From: Oikopleura dioica
Lineage: Eukaryota; Chordata; Appendicularia; Copelata; Oikopleuridae
Reading direction: 5' to 3'
DNA length: 64,000 nucleotides
Assembly (NCBI GenBank): GCA_907165135.1
Contig: OU015569.1
Coordinates: 2,790,001 to 2,854,000, forward strand
In this document: one piece after another, positions 36,906 to 50,376 of the stretch
Numbering within the stretch: the first letter of the stretch is position 1
Layout of the letters: every line of letters starts with the position of its first letter
The notes under the pieces: generated by a model
Database searches by the model: none
What the model saw: the letters and a program-made list of their open reading frames with translations, nothing else
What the model was told of the DNA's origin: nothing
Position numbers and translations under genes: made by a program

Positions 36906-37623
36906 CGCGATTATTTTTATTGATAGGCCGGTAGTTTGAAAGAACGGATATTTATTATGCCTGTTTCCATAAACAACTTTTAAAGCTAGCAACGGAAACG
37001 CAATTGATTCGAAAAGCAAAGTACTGGCTGAAAATGCCAAATACGCGAACAAGCAAGTGACTTTTGAAGTAGCTTTGGACTTAATCTGTTAACTACCGTT
37101 CTGTTTGGGCTGCACTTATAAGTGCCTCGAAAACGGGTAATGTCAGGATCAAGAGTATTTAGCTCTCTTTCGAACAAACAAGCTGACGAGAGAAGCAAAT
37201 GTCTATTTTTCGACGGAGCTAGTATTCTTTGACTTTCAGCTACTTTGGAACGAGATAATAGTCGAAACGAGTATTTAAATAAAAGAAAAGTTTGCGCTCG
37301 GACGAACTTTAATAAAATATTTGATCCTCGGCGACGAAAAAATCGAGCAAAATACTTTCTTTACAAAATGACGCCGGAAGTGGCCGGAAACGAACGTGAC
37401 TCGTTAAATGTTGTCTTCATGATCAATAGTTAGAAATTGAAAGCTGATTCCGTCTGAACTTTTTACGAAAAAGTCCATAACTCGTCAATATTTGAAGCTG
37501 TCGTGATTTTTGTTCTATCGGCCTCGTAGCTCTGACGTTTTCATTGCAAGTGCGCAATTTATTGGCGCCATGAAATATCTTCCACAAGAGCAAATTCCTC
37601 CATCACTACTCTTGAAAAGAATT

Positions 37624-38173
37624 TCATTCTATTTCACTTTCTATGACCGCTGCCTGGGACATATAGCTATCAAGCTCAGCGTCAAGGCCACCTTTCGTCT
37701 TCTTCATGTATTCGGCAAGCTCGTTGTCTAATTGTTCCTGCGTTCTTGGCACGGACTTTTGAGTCTTCGCTTGTTTCTTTTTCTGTGCCGTCTTCTTCTT
37801 GGGCGTCGTCGTTTGACTCTTTTGGACTTTGCCAGAATTCGCGTTTTTCTTCGTCTGTTTTTTCTTTGACTGCGTTTGCGCCTTCGAGCCTTGATTGTAG
37901 CCTTTTGATGCTGTACTGTTATTCTGTTTTCTTTGGGCTGGCTTCTGATTCTTCTTTCCCTGCTGGGGCTGGGTCTTCAGGTCCATTAACTGTCTGCCGG
38001 ATAAAAATAGAGTCGTAATTCTTCAACCTTTCAAACCTGTCGATGTCTTTGATCATGCTCTGCGACTGGCGAATAATCGCCGCTGCCGCCTGAGGAGTCA
38101 TTTTAGTCTTCTGAGATCCGGTGGGGGTCTTCTTTGCTGTTTGTGCATTTCTGTTCCTTCGAATTCTCACCAT
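37624..38173 (-). CDS. CHTOP-like mRNA-export adaptor (C-terminal CHTOP motif)
   Basis: Two exons (38037-38173 and 37624-37993) with a 43-nt GT-AG intron give 168 residues. The C-terminus carries the signature QLDNELAEYMKKTKGGLDAELDSYM of CHTOP/Friend-of-PRMT1, a TREX-associated protein in nuclear mRNA export. The rest is dominated by Lys, Gln, Thr and Ser; the RGG-rich methylated region of vertebrate CHTOP is absent. I chose ATG at 38173 (MVRIRRNRN) because the frame upstream has no ATG. Assignment rests on the short C-terminal motif, so treat it as CHTOP-like, not as proven orthology. Confidence 0.7.
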
Positions 38174-38283
38174 GATTTTCTTAACTAAAAGACGGTTATT
38201 TTTCAATCGGTAAATCTCGAAGAATGAATAGTCGAAAATGAACTTTTTTCTGTTGAAGAGAATAAATTAGGAAAAGCGAAAAG

Positions 38284-39349
38284 TTATTCCACCGTGACGA
38301 CGTCGCCGTATTTATTGGTCGCTGTTTTCCGTTTTAGAAAGTTTGAATCGCTGCCCTCCGATTTCAAATACATTTTCATCTCGTCGGCCATAATATCTTG
38401 CTGCTGCGATTTGTGGTATAAGTCGGAGTACGAGTTGTATCTTTCAAGCGTTCAGCAATTTTTTCAAAAAATAATTATCATAAAATGATTAAAAAAATAA
38501 ACTGTTGCTGGACTTTCCTTGGAGCCTCCGGTTTTGGCGCTGGAGGAGGTGGAGTTTCTACAACAGGGTTAGATACTGGCGTTTCTTCGAAAACATAATT
38601 CTGTGAAGTTTCTGTTTCTTGAATTTTGTCCGTCTTCTTTGGCGAGCCAATGCCGTAGTCATTGTACTCGGCCTCAGCCTTCAAATCAGAATAAGAGCGA
38701 TATTGATTGTCGTCCTTGCTTCTTCCAATCGGTTGCGCGGGCGAGTGCGAGGGAGCATTGCTCGATTGAGCTGCTCCTGGACTCGTTTGGACAATCAAAT
38801 GCGGCATATTCGGATTGTTGTGCTTGTAGTTTTGCGCGTATTTCTGAGCGAGCATTTGGCGGATTTGATCCTTAGCGGGCCCATCAGGGTGCACACGCTC
38901 GAATTCTCCCGAAAGGAAGTCTTCCTTGAGCATATTTCCCACTTCATGGCCACCGTACAACACGCGCGCTGCCAGCCCAGTCATCATCGCTGCTCCTACA
39001 GTGACGCCACGAGACATTTTTTGAGCGAAGCCCGAGCGAAGCAGCGCCCCGTACGAAATCGTCGACACTCCTGCTGGCACGACGAAGTTCGTAAATGCAT
39101 CGAGTCTTTTTTCGTAATGCTAAAAAAGAGAGTTTCAGAACGCCCTTCCTTGATCTTGAATTCAAGTGCAGAATTCGCCATGCAAAGATTGATTTATTGT
39201 CCTAACATTTAAAAGCATGCATTTTTAAAATTGCCTGGGAAGAAAGAGAAACGAATAAACAACTGCGTAACTATCAAGAAATGACTTGTTTGCCTTACCG
39301 CATAAATTCTGAATGCAGCTTTGTTATCTTCCTCTCGACTTTGTGACAT
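38284..39349 (-). CDS. OCIA-domain-like protein
   Basis: Exons 39299-39349, 38503-39119 and 38284-38440 give 274 residues. The start is MSQSREEDNKAAFRIYAHYE. The central part has a hydrophobic stretch with small residues (STISYGALLRSGF, GVTVGAAMMTGLAARVLYGG), fitting the two short membrane-associated helices of OCIAD1/2. Those are mitochondrial/endosomal proteins that affect complex III assembly and signalling. The C-terminus ends NKYGDVVTVE, like the NKYGDxW end of OCIAD1, and a YSDL motif occurs twice. The last junction can be read as canonical (donor GTTTAT in exon 2), so no odd splice site is needed. The similarity is moderate and the family call is an inference. Confidence 0.5.
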
Positions 39350-39979
39350 ACTGAAGCTATGCGACTGTAATCGAAGATCCAACAAGCAGATATCAACCAA
39401 CGGAAGGACGGGATATAATTCTCCGCTTTTCCGTGTTTATTAAACTTTTTAAGCTTTGGCAATAACGTAATATTTAATTGATTTGAAGAGACATAAGGAC
39501 AAAGGCCTAATTTCAGGATAATTGGATGTTGAAAATGGACATTAGTTTTCCTAGTGACTTTCGGTAAGTGATTTTGAAGAGTTTTCGGTTGAATTTGAAC
39601 ATGTTTGATAAAGAAAATCACAGTACAATAATTTTGATTATTTGCCTAAGTGCCGAAAACGGCTCAAAATAAAAATAGGAAGAACTTCTCACAACTTGAA
39701 TTTTGTAAATTTGAAATTTACGTTTCCTGTTGCAAATTGGATCGTATCCTCCTGCGAGTTCCATCAATGATGAGGAAACGCTCACATGGAGGATGACGAG
39801 TTGCCTCATCTTGTGAGTATTGATGGTATTACTTCGGAAAAATGAGACGAGAGTAAATGACATAAGAGACAGAGAGGTTTTTTGAACTCAACGACATAGT
39901 AGTTGTTTATTGGACTGATTTATCGTTTCGTGTATTTTTAGGGATGCGTGTGGGTGTGTGTGGTAGTGTTTCGGTTTGT
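39350..39979. other. Spacer between the OCIAD-like gene and 14-3-3
   Basis: About 0.6 kb, AT-rich. Open frames are short with no family likeness. It includes the 14-3-3 3' untranslated region. Confidence 0.45.
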
Positions 39980-40991
<1,012 letters not shown>

Positions 40992-41451
40992 TTCTCTGAA
41001 AAAAACCAATTTGAAATTAAAAATAGTGATGATTCCGGGAAGTTGAATCACCGAGGAGATCGTCTAGGGCGGTAGAACCACAAAAGAGGGGGCATTATTT
41101 CGAATTTAGAAAAATAGGTTTTTGTAGCCACCACAGTGAATGCTCACAACCAAAGTGACTCATCAAAAGGAATCAAGATGGAATTCAGATGCCCTCTTTT
41201 TGGTGCAGTTACCTACCCTAAACTCTCCAAAACAAAGTAAGAACTTGAAAACAAGTTTTTTGTCGAACTTTGAGGAATGGTGGAAGAATGTTTTTTTTAG
41301 TTTGAAGGGGATGAATAACGACTCCGTCAGTGCATTGACGGAAAAATACTTGACATGTCATATGAAGCGGGTACGAGCGGCAAAAGTTCAGGTTGGAGAG
41401 GGAAGAAACTTTGTGTGATTTTTCTGGTAGAAAGAAGGCGAAAGAAGTAAA
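40992..41451. other. Spacer between 14-3-3 and RASA1
   Basis: Likely 14-3-3 promoter/5' untranslated region and RASA1 3' untranslated region. A 92-codon open frame on the plus strand shows no family features. Confidence 0.4.
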
Positions 41452-44400
41452 TTAGCGAAGTAAATTGCACTTGGACAGCTTTTGTTTGTAGCGAGCGTAA
41501 ATCTCGGAGGTATAGTCGATAATTGCGATAGCTCGCCTGTCTGAGAGCTCTTCAGATATTCCCGACCTATTTCAACAATTGAACGAAGAGTATTTTATGT
41601 TGCTTGCTTGCCTGGTAGCCACTAAAGCATTGAAAATAATATCTAAATCTTCTGCAAGTGTTTTTGTCCGCTTCCCAGCCGTGACACTTGTGAGAGTGGG
41701 AGGTTGTTGGGACTGGCTCTTATCGGTGAAATTCTCGGCGCTCGACAGGCGATAAAGGAGGTCTTTCGTTTCGTTTTGAATCGGAGAACTCAGCTTCGCG
41801 AAGTTCCCATTAGCCGCGTGCTGCAGGCTCTTGGCGACTTGGAGAAGGACCTTCTGGCCGACCATTGTTGGTGCTGCCGGAGCCAGGTCATAAATAACCG
41901 GAGTGGTGAGTGCAGCTGAAATGTAGCGCAAGAACAAAAAGTTGGCGATGACTCTCTCCGCCAAATCTGCCGACGATGGCCATTTCTTTTGGACGCCGAT
42001 GCGCGTTTGAGCCAAGATGTAGCGGATTTGCTTGGATATCATCGGTTAGATAAAAAATCGATGAGCGAGCTCACTCACTTTTGGAAAGAGATCAGCGGTG
42101 TTATTCATCGAGCAGAGAGCTTGCAAGACGTAGTCGGAGACGACTTTATCCATTTTGGGCGGCTCTCTGTTCAGCGCGGCGATCTCTGTGACTAGCTCTT
42201 TGAGTGAGAGTGCGAGAAAGTGACTGCATGTGAGCCGAATCACGGACTCGACCACGGCTGTGAAAAACGTGTTGCCCCGCCATAAGCTGGCGGCGTCAAG
42301 GTTCTTATTATGGCTACGCACAAAAACACAAAGCATTTCTTTCTTCATCGAAATTTCAAATCGAAAGCAAAAGAAAGTCGAGGTGAAATCAACGAGGACT
42401 ACGACCTCTGTGTGTTGGTCTTTTTGAAAAATTAAGAAAATGACGGGAAAGGATATTCGGAAAAGTGCGCAGCCTGCCTTCTCAAGTTCACGTTCGAGCA
42501 GCGCAATACAAAACAAAGTGTCAAGTCGGCACACCCTGTATAGCCGCACCGTAGCCAAAGCGACCTTGCGCAAATCAACTTCAACCGCTGCGCCCTGTGT
42601 CAATGATTCGGACGCACTTCCGAACGCGCAAAGCACACTCATTTCTCATACTTTGGATCATACTCGCAAATCTTCGAATTTTTCACTCTAGGAGTCTTGT
42701 TGCAAAGATGTTTAGCTAGTGATCCATTCCTGAGACGAGCAAATCGAACAAACGCTCAAACTCTTCATCTGGTAACAGAACACGGAAATCGAGACGGACG
42801 GTGAATCTCAACTCGGCGCCGACGATTTCTTCACCTGCCTAGAAATAACAGGTGGATATTACGTAAGTATCAGTTTGTGAACTTATGCGAAGAGCGAGCT
42901 TCAGTCATTCTGATCAAAGTTCAACCTGTTTTGTTTAATCAAAATCAACGTTCGCCTTTTGCAAGATTATTTACTACTGATTTAAAACATTTAAAAAGCG
43001 ACAGACCTGATAAGTCGCGACAGGAAGCGACGTTGTCGTTATTGCTTCACCATCAGATGGTTCCTCCTCGCCGCAGCAATGGTGAACGGTGGCGAAGGGC
43101 TCAGAACTTGACGAGTTGGCTTTGCGGAGTATAAAAGATGCCGTTTCGGGAAGACTCGAGATCACCGGATAGTCTTATTTTTTTATTAGTTTCTCTAACC
43201 ACCGACATAATAAAAAGAAGTTTAAAGATTTCAATTCAATTTAACTGAAACAACAAGAAATGACGAGAGGGAAAGTAATTTTACGGGCATTTTTTTCAGA
43301 GTATGCGCTCGTATTTTTACTTTTTGTTTTAACGATATCTCTCACCTTCAGCGAGATGCCAGTGCGGATCGGGACCATTTTGCGGCAAGGACCGACCCAC
43401 GGGGATTCCGTCGAGACAGATCAGACAGTCCAAAGCCTAAATAATCGACATAAGCTTATAATCTCTCGACGTATATTGTAAATAACTCAGAGCGGAAAGG
43501 ACTTATGCCAAACTTCTGTAGAAGTTAATACGATTTAGCAGTCTTTGGTTTAAAAATAGAATAAATGCTTGAAGGCTTATTTTGAATTTAAAAATAGATG
43601 AGTTACCTAAAGTATTAGTTCGGGAGAGAGTAGACATTCTCGAGATAATGATAACTCTCTCGATCTGTAGCTTTCTTTATCAGAGGGAATTATCTGATTG
43701 GATGAGTAAACTGTGCCGTTTCTAACCAGCCCAGCTAGGGAATATCAATATTTACTAACTCACTTGCTCGTGCCGTGCCTACGTGACCCTACTCCGCACT
43801 TGATCATATTTTGTAGATTTTTTACCAGCCCTAAGTCTGAATTTTAACAAATTTTACGACAGTGGCAAGATATCAGTATCACAGCCATGCAAAGGTCAGC
43901 GATGGGAGAGAGAGGGAGCTGCCAGTCAGCCGAAAACATCGACGAAAAGTTGGATAAAATTCGGATTTACCAGAACTAGTGCTACTTCAGCAAAACTCAT
44001 TATTGACAAGAAAAAAAATAATACTGTCGCATTAAACTTCGGAATCCTTACTACTAAAACAGAGCTATTCAATTTCAAACTACAGTTAACGACTTTCATT
44101 GTTCCCTTAATCATAATGATATTAATTTAATATAGTACTATCGTAATTACTAAGGTATCAAAAATTTTGCTGGGATGACTCTGTTAAAAATATGAACGAG
44201 GTAATTTCTTGTAAATACCTTCTAAACGAATTTTTCGGCCAGTTTTCATTAAAATAAATCTCGGAAAATCACAGTGACGAGCGCTCTACAAAGGGGTGAC
44301 GATCACGCGCAAAAAGGTGAGTCAAGTGAAGTGTAAGCTGAGTCTCACTGCTGTATATTTTTCTTTCTACTCTTTGATCTTTGATTCACCTTATATAAGT

Positions 44401-46480
44401 TCTAGCTCTGGGGGTCTTAGTACGCATTGTATTAGAATTAATAATATTAAAAAGAATTACCTTAACTGGCAGACCCGAACCTCCATGTAACGCAACAGAG
44501 ACACTTCGTCTGATTTGAATTTGGCTCTTCCGCTGGACGATCAATTTGTCGAGCAAATTTGACCAGTCGAGACACTCTTCTGTTGTATCAAACGCTAGGT
44601 ACTTGATCCACGTCGAATTCAACAAGTCAGAGTTCTTTCTCGAGTTTCTAATTAGCGCTCAAAATTTTGGAACTCTTCGTTGATATCAATCAGAAAACAT
44701 TATATACTCAATATTCTCATATTTTTGTAATTTTGAAAATATTGACAAAGAGGCGGAAAGACTCAAGGTCAGGAGCGAGATTTTGCCGAATAAGTCGTCG
44801 ATAAGGCACATTACAGTCGCCACTTTCTGACCTTGGTCGCCTTAGAAACCTGCCAGATCGGAGTGATGGTTGTTGATGACTGTTCTTTTAGGTGCATAAC
44901 ATAGTTTTTATTATAGATAACTGAAGATAATAAGTAAACACCAATAACCTAAGACTTCTTTATTGAACAACGAGTTGCCGCATTTCGCAAAAGCGGAGGT
45001 CTCATAATGCAGCTTGTGCACGACCTTGGGCCGTGATTTTTTCTCATGCTCGAAAAGAAGAAACGTAAGCTGATCTTCGTCTCTCTCACGATCGAGACGC
45101 GCCCAAAAGCGCTTCCAGCTCCCATGAGGCAAATCTGTCAACGGGTTTTTTCCCGAGTAGACTCGTAAAAAGCCGCTCTTCTGGGTCTTATCATGGTTCA
45201 TTTTCATCTCAATCAAGAAGTTCCAAAGACACATATCTATATTACTATAAATTCTAAGAAGCCGACAGCTCAGAATGATTTACCAAGACATATCCGACTC
45301 CGTGTTAACTTCCTCAGCTGTATTTTATTGCCAGTAAGAAGCGAATAATATTGAGCCAAATTAATGTACCCTTTTGCCTTTACGCACAAAAGAATGATCC
45401 TCTCTCGAGTGCGTCTAAATAAATGGGAAGAATAAGAATAATAATAGAAGAAGAGTAAGATGTCACTTTCACGCTTTTATATCAAAGTTATTGTTATTCC
45501 CAAATAAACGCAAAATTCAACCATCTCCTTCACGTTCGAGGTAGAGCTAAGTTTTCGATCTCTTTTGGGATCTGGAATGAGAGGCGACTTCGGTGGAATT
45601 TGAAGCGGAAAGGTAAGATAAGAGCCTTCTCGAACCTGCCGCGTCTCGTATCTCTGGATGAGATCGTTCATCGAATCAAACGTTCGTCCTCCAAAAACAA
45701 TTCTTCCAGAAGCATTGCGCTCAATTCGCATCTTCTCTATGCTCTTGCTTCCTCGCAAGAACAAGGTGTAAAATCGGGAAGACCCTTGCTGCGGTATTCT
45801 ATCATCTGACGGGCGAATGAGAAATGTTCCGGCGCGAACTTTCGGCCCTTTTAAAATCTCTACGATTTCGTCTTTTCTACGTTCGTTGTTGAACCAAGAA
45901 TGACCAAGCAGCGGATCAGAGTCTTCATCGAGTGGTTCAATCAAATCGGCAAAGACGGCGCCGTGTTTGCCCGTCAGCAGCGACTCTGCCCAAATCCATT
46001 CAGGCTCGGACTCCTGATGGACGATCAGAATCTCGCCGAATTGCACCGTGAGCTCGTCCGTTTCTGGATCCGCGTTGTACGGAAACTTGCAGCGCACTCG
46101 CTTTGGGACATGCAACACAGGCGGGTTAATTGGATTTTGCAAGCTTAAATCCTTAAATGTCAGTGACGAATAAAGCAGCGGGTAGCGCTTACATGGGACG
46201 GGAAGAGCGGCTGGCTCATGTAGTTCTCGATCACCGATTCGAGGTTCGAGTAGACACTGCTTCCGATGCAGATGGTGCCATATTTTTGCTCTAACACGAA
46301 ATGGTGGGCTTTCTTGTCCGGGCCGACTACGGACAAACTAAAATGTCCAGAGTTGTCGCCAGTTTGCCGAACAAGAAACGATCCGGGCGGATACAGGTTG
46401 AGAAGTTTCTCGGCGCCGCTTCTGTCCAAACTCGCGTGAAACCATTGATCCCTACTGCTACGTTTCGCTTTTTCGATCAT
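41452..46480 (-). CDS. RASA1: Ras GTPase-activating protein p120 (RASA1)
   Basis: Stimulates GTP hydrolysis by Ras downstream of tyrosine kinases. Full domain order in about 5 kb: SH2 (FLVRQ, exon 46193-46480), SH3 (VRCKFPYNADPETDEL, AVFADLIEP), second SH2 (FLIRPSD), PH (near 44911-45230, then TTEECLDWSNLLDKL), C2 (LPVK, then exon near 43347-43436, then exon to 42990) and RasGAP. In the GAP domain the arginine finger lies in SLWRGNTFF and the FLR motif in FLFLRYISAALTTP. The C-terminus ends KLSKCNLLR. There are many tiny introns (46152-46192 is 41 nt). Intron 41567-41611 is GC-AG (CAG|GCAAGC). Intron 42645-42729 works only as GA-AG. The C2 domain is split by a roughly 1-kb intron. The vertebrate Gly-rich N-terminal extension is absent. 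Confidence 0.93.
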
Positions 46481-46717
46481 CTTCTCATCTCTGGAAGCCT
46501 TTCAGTCTTAAGCTGGAGGATAACAATTTAAAGTATTTGAAGAAAAATAATAATTATTCTATAGTTTTGTCAAAGAAGAAAAAAATGCTAGAATCAATAA
46601 TACAAGAAGTTGCTATTTTGTTATTGTATCATCAGGTAATTCATAAATATATAAATCAGAAAACGGTGGACTGGTTCAAAATTGGTTACATGAAAAAAGA
46701 GGTACTCTCGCTGCTTC

Positions 46718-47255
46718 TCATTCGCGCTCTAAGTGGATCTGGTCGCCGAACTTGGCGTAAAGCTGCTTCTTGAGTCCGTTCATCTCGTCAACGATTGTCT
46801 TTTTGTTGAGCTCGTGCTTGGCCAACTCTGCCTTGAGGTTTTCTTGCTCGGCAACTGTTAAAGAAAAAAAAAGGTAAAGGATGTGAGCTGAGCTTATGAT
46901 TTGTTACCGATGAGGTCGCCCATATTCTCGCAGGTCTGGAGGAAAAAGCATTCGCCAATTTTGAAATGGACTGAATAGAAGTCAGATTAGTCGATCCCCA
47001 GAGATAGGGTCACTCACCCGGCGCCTCATCGTCAGTAATTTGCAGCTCCTCAACGATTTCGTTTGCATCAGCAATGTCCTAATAAAAGAAGACGCATTCA
47101 AATCGGCTTAAAGAATACTTGATTACCTTAACGATTTTTGTACGCTGCTCGATCATTTGGTCAACTTCCGTGAGCTGTCCATTCAGTCGAGAGAACTTGT
47201 TGATCTTTTCCTGGTCTTCTCGGAGAACTTCAATGTTGTCAGTTGGCTTGGGCAT
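46718..47255 (-). CDS. PFDN4: Prefoldin subunit 4
   Basis: Beta-type subunit of the hexameric prefoldin chaperone, which passes unfolded actin and tubulin to the CCT chaperonin. Four short exons read MPKPTDNIEVLREDQEKINK, an N-terminal coiled coil, the beta-hairpin IGECFFLQT, and a C-terminal coiled coil ending QLYAKFGDQIHLERE. The EDQxKINKF and QLYAKFG motifs are diagnostic for subunit 4. I chose ATG at 47255: the reading frame continues upstream without another ATG, and a TTCAG acceptor-like site lies just ahead. Introns are about 40-60 nt. Confidence 0.92.
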
Positions 47256-47706
47256 GTTTCTTCTTTGAGGCAATCTGAAGAATTTGAAATGAAATAAAAA
47301 CCGACGAAATTGGCGCAGCTTTTAACTATTTCATTATTGGCAGTCGAAAAAATAGAGTTGGGACAGTCAAAAACTAATCAGCTTTTTTCGCCACTCCAGT
47401 CCCTTCATCCCTTTATACAACAAAAGAATTCACTAGAATTGACGAAAAAAGGCTTGAGGAAATCCACGTCTACAGTAAGACTTGTACAGTATTGAGAATT
47501 AGGAGGTTTTTGACAGGGAACCCATGAGCAAAATATAAAAAAATGACGTTTGATTAACCCTAATTTGCTTTTTATATAAATCATATAAAAAATAATGAAA
47601 AAATTTATATATTTTCGTTATAAACCGGGTTTGTTTTGACTTTTAAAATTTGGTATTTTCCGCGATTTCCTGGATTTCAGTATTTTTTTTTAATTGTTAA
47701 AAGCAA

Positions 47707-48015
47707 TCAGCCGAAACAGGCGTTTTCTTTCTCGCAGGCGTCAACCCAGTCGGAGTAGACATCGACCGCCTCGGACAAGTAGTTGATCGTCGTTTGAAAC
47801 TCCTCCATGCAGACGTTGCACTTGATTGCGCCGACTGAGCGCGCTCGATCCATTTTCACTGAGAAAGAGATTGATTGAACAAAAACACTTCTAGAGACTA
47901 GTTCACCTTCGCAGGACTTCTCGTGATTGCAAAAGGGACAGGGGAAGTTTTGGGGCAGTGGCTCGACCAACTTCGTCTTTGGTGGCGGCTTGCGTCGTGA
48001 TCGTCGTCGGCCCAT
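47707..48015 (-). CDS. ELOF1: Transcription elongation factor 1 (ELOF1)
   Basis: Small zinc-ribbon elongation factor that binds RNA polymerase II and helps transcription-coupled repair. Exons 47907-48015 and 47707-47858 with a 48-nt GT-AG intron give 86 residues, against 83 in human. The N-terminus [13 protein letters not shown] is the conserved basic tail. Zinc ligands are in [10 protein letters not shown] and [25 protein letters not shown] matches the family C-terminus. Essentially complete conservation makes this a confident call. Confidence 0.97.
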   Translation of the reverse strand: MGRRRSRRKPPPKTKLVEPLPQNFPCPFCNHEKSCEGELVSRSVFVQSISFSVKMDRARSVGAIKCNVCMEEFQTTINYLSEAVDVYSDWVDACEKENACFG

Positions 48016-48318
48016 CTTAATCAAACTGGATGAGATCTTTTTCCTGGTGGGCTTTCTTTTCAGTAGGACTTGTAGTCAATTTTGTGAACTTGTGAAAAAA
48101 TAGAAAGGATTAAGTGGTTACATGGCACGACGATATAGTAAGAATACAAGAATACGGAATAATTTGCTGGCCGTGGACAAGTCTCTGTGCGTGTTTTTCA
48201 TTTTCGACTGTTCATTTTTCATTTTTTGGAATAGTAAGTACGTGTATAATAAAAATAGAGAAAATGTGAAGAAGTAAGTGCATTGGCAATTGTTGAAAAG
48301 TTGTATTGTTCATTTGAT

Positions 48319-49214
<896 letters not shown>

Positions 49215-49289
49215 TCATTCAACTCCACGTCTAAAAACTATATCGCTAGAATCAAACTTGGAGAAAGAAAGGAGAATGGCAGAATATTT

Positions 49290-50266
49290 CTATGCTTGCA
49301 TGACAGGTCTGTACATCTTTGCAGCGAGCCCTTCGTTAGCAGAGGCGAATCCAGTGCCTCCACGCCGCAGAGGGATGAAATCTGTGCTCTTCAACGCTAC
49401 GTCTCCGATCGGAAAGATCATATCTTTAAACGTCGGTTTAGAAAGAAAATGCAAACTCCGCAAGTACCTTTCTTCATCACATCAGCTGCCTTTGAAGTTA
49501 CGACATCTCCAGTTGGCTTGATAACAACACAGGCAATCTTGTTCGACAGAATATCGCCTGTAACTGGGCACTTTGAAAAGAAAATCATGATTTTTTGTCC
49601 ACTTTGATTTCAATTTACCTTCCATCTTGACTTGCTAGCCTGTCGCTTTGTTTCGCTCATGGTTGGATCAACTGGAGTGAATTTAATTTTCACAAGTTTC
49701 TTGAGTTTCAAGATCGAGCCAGTCACTGGATCGCGCACTTTGTCGACGTCCTTTTCCTTGAATGCGCTTTCTTTCTTCGTTGTTGGCGCTTTGCTTGCAT
49801 CCCAGAAACTCGCTGTGCCGGATCCGAAACGATCGGTTGCAACATCTCTTGTAGCTATGAAAAACAGTCAAAATAGGGCCAGAATAGAGTCGCCTACATT
49901 CGCCTTTGAAGACTTTTTTGGGGAGCTCTTCTTCGGCTTCTTCTGCTGCGGCCTCTTTTAACTTTCTCTTTTTTGTTTGGGCGATTTTGGTCTTTTGGTC
50001 AAGCATGTAAGTAAGTATGGCTTCTCGATCGTAGATAACTCCCTCTGGAGTAACAACTGGATCCTTGCAAATTTGGAGGCTGAGATTGCACACGTCAAAC
50101 TCGCCGACTGAATCCTTGGAAAGCCTACAATTCAAATGAAAAGGCGCCCTTCTCATAGAACCTGCCTTTTGTTCGCGCTGCCGAAACCTGAGTCCTTCGA
50201 ATCCTTCTGCCGCTCCGCATAACTGTAGAATGCACCTGCTGTATTGTTCTTGCTGTGCCTTGTCAT
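49290..50266 (-). CDS. NOSIP: Nitric oxide synthase-interacting protein (NOSIP), U-box E3 ligase
   Basis: Nuclear/cytoplasmic U-box protein, a likely E3 ubiquitin ligase also found with spliceosomes. Start ATG at 50266 reads MTRHSKNNTAGAFYSYAER, matching the family N-terminus. An intron then leads to RLSKDSVGEFDVCNLSLQ and DPVVTPEGVIYDREAIL (U-box half). Further exons give a Lys-rich segment, FWDASKAP, a VKIKFTPVDP strand, the second U-box-like half with CPVTGDILSN, and a C-terminus FIPLRRGGTGFAS ... YRPVMQA identical in layout to animal NOSIP. Complete as far as can be judged. It starts 110 bp downstream of the CTF18 stop, so the two may be co-transcribed. Confidence 0.93.
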
Positions 50267-50376
50267 CTGAAAACATAAACGATACTCGACAAAAGTTGCT
50301 TCCAGGGTTGATAGTGTATTCTTTTTTGTTCATAAGTGGCAGTGCAGATAATGAGAAAAGTGGAATAGAATTTGAA

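Noticed and set aside
38441-38515. GA-AG intron in the OCIAD-like gene (CCAAG|GAAAGT)
   Set aside because: The GT donor CAACA|GTTTAT downstream gives the correct phase, so no odd site is needed.
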